Below, one piece after another: positions 5,985 to 13,151 of a stretch of 13,151 nucleotides of DNA (the first letter of the stretch is position 1; each line of letters starts with the position of its first letter). Source of the DNA: an uncultured Collinsella sp. (GTDB taxonomy: Bacteria > Actinomycetota > Coriobacteriia > Coriobacteriales > Coriobacteriaceae); assembly GCA_900551815.1 (NCBI GenBank), contig URXE01000060.1, positions 1 through 13,151 on the forward strand, read 5' to 3'. Under the pieces are notes generated by a model. The model saw nothing but the letters and a program-made list of their open reading frames with translations. It did not search any database and was not told the DNA's origin. The translations under genes were made by a program, and so were the position numbers.

Positions 5985-6893
5985 ATGCGGCCCGGGGGCA
6001 CTCAGACAAAGCATGACGCCGCGGTGCGCATGCGACGCCGGCTGGGCCTGGCGCCTCGGGCGTGTGTGCTGCTGTCTTGCTCGCTCGTGCTGGTCATAGC
6101 CGGTGTTTCGGCTTATGGCATGACGGTGCCGTCCATGGTGCAGGCGCATGCTGCGCGTGAGCTGCATATTGGGCGCAAGGCCAAAAGCGACTTGGGAACG
6201 ACAACTGGATATGCGTGGGCGAGTGTGGTCTCGCACATTGTGTTCGGTGGCGACGATGCGGACAGTCCCGAAACATCGGACAACGAGGTTACGCTGGCAA
6301 ACGGCAAGACCATCGTGCTCACCAACACCAAGATTATCCATCATCTTTCCGATAACAGCGTTTCGGCCGTCGTAAACAAGGCCGAGCAGCAAAAGGGTCA
6401 GGATACGCAGCAGTCGGGGAAACCTGGCGGCTCCGGTTCGTCTGGCTCCAGCTCCGATTCGTCGAACTCGAGCGGCGGTTCCGGTTCGGGCTCCGCCTCT
6501 GGCGGTGGATCTTCGAGTGGTGGCTCGACGGACGGCGGCGCCGGCGGCGACATGGGTTCGGGTGGTCTCTCGGTTGCCGAGGAAGAGAGTATCCACAGCT
6601 GGCTCGTGACCAAGTGCAACATGCTCGATGGCTATGTCGCCCGCGCCAATAGCGTGGTTTCGACCTATAACGCTACGGGCGATACCGGACCGTGCGACAC
6701 CCTGGCGAATGACATGTTTGTCATCCGTGCCGAGTTCGGTCGGCAAAGGTTCTCGACCAAATCTAAGTGGTATCGGCAGTATGCCAATCTGTGGGGCTGC
6801 TATACCAACCTGTGTCAATGGGTTGGGCACTATGGCGACGACGACGTCGCGCTCAACAACTTCAACACCAATGTGGCGGCGATCGCCCTATGA
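5985..6893 (+). CDS. Anchored or secreted protein with Ser/Gly-rich linker, unknown function
   Basis: I do not recognise this 302-residue protein. It has a basic N-terminus (1-26, with MRRR), one hydrophobic helix at about 27-46 that serves as signal or anchor, and a polar region (about 50-145). A low-complexity Ser/Gly linker (about 145-195) leads to a C-terminal, probably helical domain (196-302) with four cysteines (C211, C237, C272, C277) and several tryptophans and tyrosines. The cysteines could form two disulfides outside the cell. The ATG at 5985 is chosen because GGAGGAG lies 5 bases upstream; the frame is open further up but without a ribosome binding site. Its TGA overlaps the kinase ATG (ATGA), so the two are translationally coupled, and it may be the kinase's extracellular sensor or partner. 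That role is inference. Confidence 0.8.
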   Translation: MRPGGTQTKHDAAVRMRRRLGLAPRACVLLSCSLVLVIAGVSAYGMTVPSMVQAHAARELHIGRKAKSDLGTTTGYAWASVVSHIVFGGDDADSPETSDNEVTLANGKTIVLTNTKIIHHLSDNSVSAVVNKAEQQKGQDTQQSGKPGGSGSSGSSSDSSNSSGGSGSGSASGGGSSSGGSTDGGAGGDMGSGGLSVAEEESIHSWLVTKCNMLDGYVARANSVVSTYNATGDTGPCDTLANDMFVIRAEFGRQRFSTKSKWYRQYANLWGCYTNLCQWVGHYGDDDVALNNFNTNVAAIAL

Positions 6894-8731
6894 CGAACGA
6901 CCTCGCTTTTACGGCAGCCCAGTCGCTCAACCGCGATCCCATGGTGGGCCTGCGCCTGGCGCGCGTCGACGGGTTTGAGCCGGCCGTCGCCCTGGGCACG
7001 GACGAGCTTCCTGCCTACCTGCGCCGGTTTACGATGCTGTTTGCCGATGACGCCACCATGCGCCGCGGCGGTATCGGCCGTGTGACGCGTGCCGTCAACG
7101 CGCAGGGCGAGGCCGTGGCGCTCAAGCAGCTCATCTTGCCAACGCGCGACGAATTTGATGACGATGTCGCCCACGAGGCGCTGGTCACCAAGTTCAAGGC
7201 GGCGTTTCGCGAGGAATATGAATGCCATCGTGCCCTTTCGGGCCTTAAGGGCTTTCCCCGCTTATACGGGTGGGGCGAGGTCGACGGCGTGCCCGTGATT
7301 GTCATGGAGTGGGTCGAGGGCGAGACGCTCGCTCGCCTGCGCCCGCGCCTTGCCGTGGACGATGCCGGGCGTCTGTCGCCGCTCGTGGCGGCGCGCCTGG
7401 GTCGCGACCTGTTCGATCTGCTCTGCCGCATGAGCTTGGTGGGCGAGGGGTTCGTCCACCGCGATATCTCTCCCGCTAATATTATGGTGCGCACGGCGCG
7501 CCTGCCGCTCGACCGACAGCTTGCCGAAGGCACCTTCGACCTGTGCTTGATCGACTTTGGCTCGTCGCTGGCGCTCGAGCCCGCCTCTGCGGTGGCCGGC
7601 ACCGGCGGCAAGGCGTCGTTTACCGAGCGCTATGCCACGTTGCGCCGTGCGACGGTGGCCTACGCCCCGCCCGAGATGCTCACCGACGATATCCCCGACC
7701 TGCGCATGCTTCGCATGTCGCCGGCGATCGATGTCTATGCGGCGGCGAGTACGGTCTACGAGCTCATCGCCGGTGTCGCGCCGTACGAAGTAGCGCCGGG
7801 TGCGTCGGGTACTTCGGGCTCGCGCAAAAAGACGCGCGATATCGCCAGCCCTTATCGCCTCAAGATGGATACGCTGCCCGATTATCCCGTCGGCGCCCAC
7901 GCGCCCGGCTGCGACTTGACGCAACTGCTGCGACGCGAGCCCGATGTGGCACTTGCCGCGGCCGAACAGGCTCAGCAGCTGGGGCTCGATCCAAATTCCG
8001 AGGACCTGCGCGATGCGCTGACGTTTGTCGATGCTCAGCTGTTCGATGTGGTGATGGCCTGCCTGTCCTGCCATCAGGGAGATCGTCCCGAGCCGGCTGC
8101 GGTGGAGGCGGCGCTCTCGGCATTTTGCGACCACTATGCGCAAAATGTCGCCCGCTCGCTTCGCGCCGAGCCGCTCATGCCGTGCCCGATGGAGGTATCG
8201 GGGCACACAGTCCGGCGTGCGGCGATGGTTGGTGCGACGGCGGTATGCGGCGTGCTTTGGACTGTGGTCGTGGTATCAGCGGCGCTGTTGGCGTCGGGCG
8301 CTCATGTGACGCTCGTCGTGGGACCGCTTATGTGGTCCGGGAAGCTGCCGGCCATTATCGCCGCGCTGGCGCTGGCGCTGCCGGGCATGGTGGGCATCGC
8401 TGCCGGGGCCTTGGCACGCGACCGCCGTGCGGGATTCCTGCAGGGCGTGTTGGCCCTTTCCGCCTGCGAGGTTCCGGCGCTGGCCGCACTCGCATGCGCC
8501 GTGTTTTCCCAGCATGCCGTGGCGGGTGGCCTGGTAGCCGCCATAATTGCAACCTATGCGCTCACGTGGTTTTTGCTGGCGATGGGGTTTGCCTTTGAGC
8601 TTCCCGTCGTGTCAGCACGACGTGCGAAAATTTCCATGGCGACGCCGCTTGCCGGCGGAGCCGCGGCTGCCCGCGCCTTTGGCGGGCCGGCCGAAGTATC
8701 TGACACGATCTCTGCGACCAAGGAGGGCTAA
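6890..8731 (+). CDS. Membrane Ser/Thr protein kinase with four C-terminal helices
   Basis: The 613-residue product is a Hanks-type kinase. Visible elements are a glycine loop RRGGIGRV (58-65), ATP lysine K79 in VALK, catalytic loop HRDISPAN (190-197; D192, N197), IDFG (221-224) and YAPPEM (258-263). In the catalytic loop the usual lysine after HRDI is serine, a variant seen in some bacterial kinases and compatible with activity. A soluble part continues to about 430, then four hydrophobic helices at about 445-467, 485-507, 519-539 and 545-567, and a roughly 40-residue C-terminal tail. Four helices with short loops imply that both ends are cytoplasmic and no PASTA or other extracellular sensor is built in. 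It overlaps the upstream gene by 4 bp and ends 3 bp before the FHA gene. The kinase fold is secure; substrates are unknown. Confidence 0.92.
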   Translation: MTNDLAFTAAQSLNRDPMVGLRLARVDGFEPAVALGTDELPAYLRRFTMLFADDATMRRGGIGRVTRAVNAQGEAVALKQLILPTRDEFDDDVAHEALVTKFKAAFREEYECHRALSGLKGFPRLYGWGEVDGVPVIVMEWVEGETLARLRPRLAVDDAGRLSPLVAARLGRDLFDLLCRMSLVGEGFVHRDISPANIMVRTARLPLDRQLAEGTFDLCLIDFGSSLALEPASAVAGTGGKASFTERYATLRRATVAYAPPEMLTDDIPDLRMLRMSPAIDVYAAASTVYELIAGVAPYEVAPGASGTSGSRKKTRDIASPYRLKMDTLPDYPVGAHAPGCDLTQLLRREPDVALAAAEQAQQLGLDPNSEDLRDALTFVDAQLFDVVMACLSCHQGDRPEPAAVEAALSAFCDHYAQNVARSLRAEPLMPCPMEVSGHTVRRAAMVGATAVCGVLWTVVVVSAALLASGAHVTLVVGPLMWSGKLPAIIAALALALPGMVGIAAGALARDRRAGFLQGVLALSACEVPALAALACAVFSQHAVAGGLVAAIIATYALTWFLLAMGFAFELPVVSARRAKISMATPLAGGAAAARAFGGPAEVSDTISATKEG

Positions 8732-8734
8732 GCC

Positions 8735-9673
8735 ATGGCTTCTCAAGCTGAGCTCACCCCGTGCGGGGCAATGTTTGACATCTTTAAGCGCGCAGCGCAC
8801 CTGAGCCATATCGAACTGTGCGGCCTGGTGCTCTCGAGCCGCCCGCTCGCCGACGGCCGTAGTCCGCAGAGCCGTGCCGCCGATCGCTCCTGGGTTTCGC
8901 GCTTTATCGTGCGCGCGCCGGTCGGCACGCTGCAGGAACGTTATTTTGCCGATTACGGCACCTCGGCCGCGCGCATTATGTCGCAGCTGGCCCTGCGCCG
9001 TCGCAATCCCATGGACGCCGCGGCCGTGACCAATATGGTGTGCGGCCTCGCTGGCGAGCCCATGGTGCGGGCGCTCGAGGAATGCCACCAGGACACGAAT
9101 CTCTATCGCAATGCGCTCGAGCGCCTGTCGCAGGCGGCTGAGCTCATGCCCGCCGAGCGCGCCGAGGCCATCCTGGTGCTGTTTGTCGCCGTGGGTTGCT
9201 CGGCAGATGTACGTTCGTCGGTGACCTATGCCATCGACTACGCTCATGCGACCTGTGGTGGCGCCACGTCGACGCCGCGCTCGCTGAGCACATCTTCGGT
9301 CGTGGGCGAGCACGAGGTCGCGCCGGCGCATCCGCTGGGACTGCTGCGCGTGCAAAACGGCTATGTGGTGAGCGCCCCGCGCTGGATTCAGCCGAGTGAG
9401 GAAGGCGTCGAGATCGGCGCGCTGGCAACGGGGGAGGGCGACATCACCGACGTCGGCGACGACGTCTCGGCCCGCCATGCCCATATCTGGTGCGACGATT
9501 CTGGCACATGGTTTGTCGAGGACCTGTCGTCCACGAACGGCACCGTGGTGGTAAACGGGGCCACGAGCGTGTGTATTCAAGTAGAGCCTGGCCGCTCCGC
9601 TCAGCTCAACCCCGGCGACGAGCTCAAACTCGGCGAATCCACCACCTACGCCATCCTCCTCGGCGCCCTCTAA
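8735..9673 (+). CDS. FHA-domain protein, likely phosphothreonine reader of the adjacent kinase
   Basis: The 312-residue product carries a C-terminal forkhead-associated domain (about 222-312) with the conserved VSARHAHI (244-251, the S-x-x-H core) and DLSSTNGT (263-270). FHA domains bind phosphothreonine peptides. The N-terminal 190 residues are mostly helical by appearance, match nothing I recognise, and lack signal peptide or membrane helices, so the protein is cytoplasmic unless tethered by its partner. A variable segment (about 175-195) separates the two parts. The ATG at 8735 follows the kinase stop by 3 bases, and its AAGGAGGG box (about 8719-8727) lies inside the end of the kinase gene, showing a single operon. 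It most likely docks on the phosphorylated kinase or a shared substrate; this is inference from family and context. Confidence 0.92.
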   Translation: MASQAELTPCGAMFDIFKRAAHLSHIELCGLVLSSRPLADGRSPQSRAADRSWVSRFIVRAPVGTLQERYFADYGTSAARIMSQLALRRRNPMDAAAVTNMVCGLAGEPMVRALEECHQDTNLYRNALERLSQAAELMPAERAEAILVLFVAVGCSADVRSSVTYAIDYAHATCGGATSTPRSLSTSSVVGEHEVAPAHPLGLLRVQNGYVVSAPRWIQPSEEGVEIGALATGEGDITDVGDDVSARHAHIWCDDSGTWFVEDLSSTNGTVVVNGATSVCIQVEPGRSAQLNPGDELKLGESTTYAILLGAL

Positions 9674-9688
9674 CTCATCCCCTCAATG

Positions 9689-9755
9689 AGTTGCGGTGAA
9701 ATAGGGACTGATTAAGGCCGTTAACAGCAAAAACACTCCCTATTTCACCGCAACT
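9689..9755. repeat. Long inverted repeat (22-base arms), REP/MITE-like stem-loop
   Basis: The arm at 9689-9710 pairs with 9734-9755, with one C·C mismatch, around a 23-base AT-rich loop. Nineteen bases (AGTTGCGGTGAAATAGGGA) are perfectly complementary. It begins 15 bases after the FHA gene stop. The length and precision go well beyond chance and suggest a dispersed palindromic repeat or miniature element; it could also end transcription of the operon, although no T-run follows. Confidence 0.75.
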
Positions 9756-9769
9756 GCTGTGGGGTTCCA

Positions 9770-9810
9770 GGGGACTGTGCCCGTCGGTGCCGGGCGCACA
9801 ATAGTCACCC
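9770..9810. repeat. Second stem-loop in the FHA–nifJ gap
   Basis: TGTGCCCG (9776-9783) pairs with CGGGCGCA (9791-9798) around a 7-base loop. Alternatively the outer GACT (9773-9776) can pair with AGTC (9803-9806), followed by GGG with CCC, across a small internal loop. It lies 14 bases after the long inverted repeat, so the two may be one composite element. It has no T-run on either side. Confidence 0.45.
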
Positions 9811-9812
9811 GA

Positions 9813-9826
9813 GGTAAACCTTTACC
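9813..9826. promoter_or_regulatory. Dyad GGTAAA-CC-TTTACC, possible operator upstream of nifJ
   Basis: Perfect 6-base arms around CC, about 40 bp upstream of the TACAAT box proposed for nifJ. The position and symmetry fit a regulator site, but no known regulator motif is recognised. Confidence 0.33.
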
Positions 9827-9854
9827 GGCCACCTATATTTGCCGAAATTACACT

Positions 9855-9871
9855 TGACGGCGGGGTACAAT
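9855..9871 (+). promoter_or_regulatory. Likely nifJ promoter box
   Basis: TGACGGCGGGGTACAAT ends in a good -10 hexamer (TACAAT, 9866-9871) and differs by one base from the box before the minus-strand gene at 3997-4470. The TTGACG it overlaps is only 6 bases from the hexamer, so it is not a -35 box. Transcription would start near 9878, leaving a leader of about 275 bases before nifJ. Confidence 0.42.
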
Positions 9872-10136
9872 AAACCCGCATGCGGATTTCCGTTGCGGGC
9901 GCTTCCCATCGCCGGGGCGTGCCCGGGAGCATCCGGCATGCGGCCTTTGCGGCGCTCGGTCATGTGCAAGACGGGTAGCTGGGCCTGTGGAGCGCGTGCA
10001 GCCCTCCTCGCCTCGGCATGCCTTCTCTCCACGCCATGTACCTGCTGCTGAGTTCGCCTGCCAGATGATTGGAAGCAACAGCGAAAATCCCATCACGCCA
10101 ACATCCCGGCGATCGCCGGGGCCTGTATACCTATAT
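9872..10136 (+). other. Structured GC-rich leader region before nifJ
   Basis: This gene-free stretch contains foldable segments: CCCGCA (9875-9880) with TGCGGG (9894-9899) enclosing CGG/CCG around ATTT. Another is GTGGAG (9987-9992) with CTCCAC (10027-10032) enclosing GCGTGC with GCATGC. Short reading frames here lack ribosome binding sites and sensible composition. It could be an untranslated regulatory leader or a small RNA, but GC-rich DNA folds easily by chance, and no known riboswitch, 6S, tmRNA, SRP or RNase P signature was recognised. Confidence 0.35.
10105..10120. promoter_or_regulatory. 16-bp perfect palindrome just upstream of nifJ
   Basis: CCCGGCGATCGCCGGG is fully symmetric and ends 32 bases before the nifJ ATG, close to its ribosome binding site. 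It could be a protein operator in DNA or a 6-bp hairpin with a GATC loop in the leader RNA. Confidence 0.35.
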
Positions 10137-10152
10137 GAGAGGAGAGGGGTAT

Positions 10153-13151
<2,999 letters not shown>

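Noticed and set aside
6066..6080. Possible lipoprotein cysteine (LLSC, C32) in the anchored protein
   Set aside because: The cysteine lies near the start of the hydrophobic helix, not at its end, so it does not fit a lipobox.
9854..9871. TTGACG and TACAAT as a -35/-10 pair
   Set aside because: Only 6 bases separate them, far from the 16-18 needed, so only the -10 part is kept.
9839..10096. Short reading frames of 70-82 codons on both strands before nifJ
   Set aside because: They lack ribosome binding sites, have Arg/Ala/Cys-rich random-looking composition and overlap hairpins.

Overview
The window looks like chromosomal DNA from a high-GC anaerobic actinobacterium, most likely Coriobacteriia of the Collinsella type. 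This is inferred from the GC-rich codon use, the dnaX–ybaB–recR order, a single-chain pyruvate:ferredoxin oxidoreductase gene with strongly biased codons, and bacterial eukaryote-like kinases. I ran no database search, so the genus is an inference.

Layout. Positions 1-536 (minus) hold the N-terminal 178 codons of a Ser/Thr protein kinase cut by the window edge. Positions 678-1394 (minus) encode a two-helix membrane protein with a YcxB-like domain. Divergent from it, 1510-3975 (plus) is dnaX, with a very long Ala/Pro linker. An accessory-looking, lower-GC stretch follows: a small membrane protein on the minus strand (3997-4470) and an AT-rich intergenic region. Then come ybaB (4811-5131) and recR (5145-5741), which continue the DNA replication/repair block begun by dnaX.

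Positions 5742-5984 are a regulatory-looking gap with a hairpin after recR, two related palindromes, a possible promoter, and a terminator-like hairpin just before the next ribosome binding site. A tightly packed three-gene unit follows: an anchored or secreted Ser/Gly-rich protein of unknown function (5985-6893), a kinase with four C-terminal membrane helices (6890-8731), and an FHA-domain protein (8735-9673). Overlapping or nearly touching ends indicate one transcript, and kinase plus FHA reader suggests a phosphothreonine signalling module. This is the best candidate for an undescribed system here.

The 479-bp gap at 9674-10152 is rich in structure: a 22-bp-arm inverted repeat, a second hairpin, a dyad, a promoter-like box shared with the gene at 3997-4470, and a folded leader. 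It precedes nifJ (10153 to the window end, about 1000 codons visible), the central pyruvate-oxidising enzyme of fermentative anaerobes. I found no tRNA, rRNA, insertion sequence, prophage or CRISPR array.
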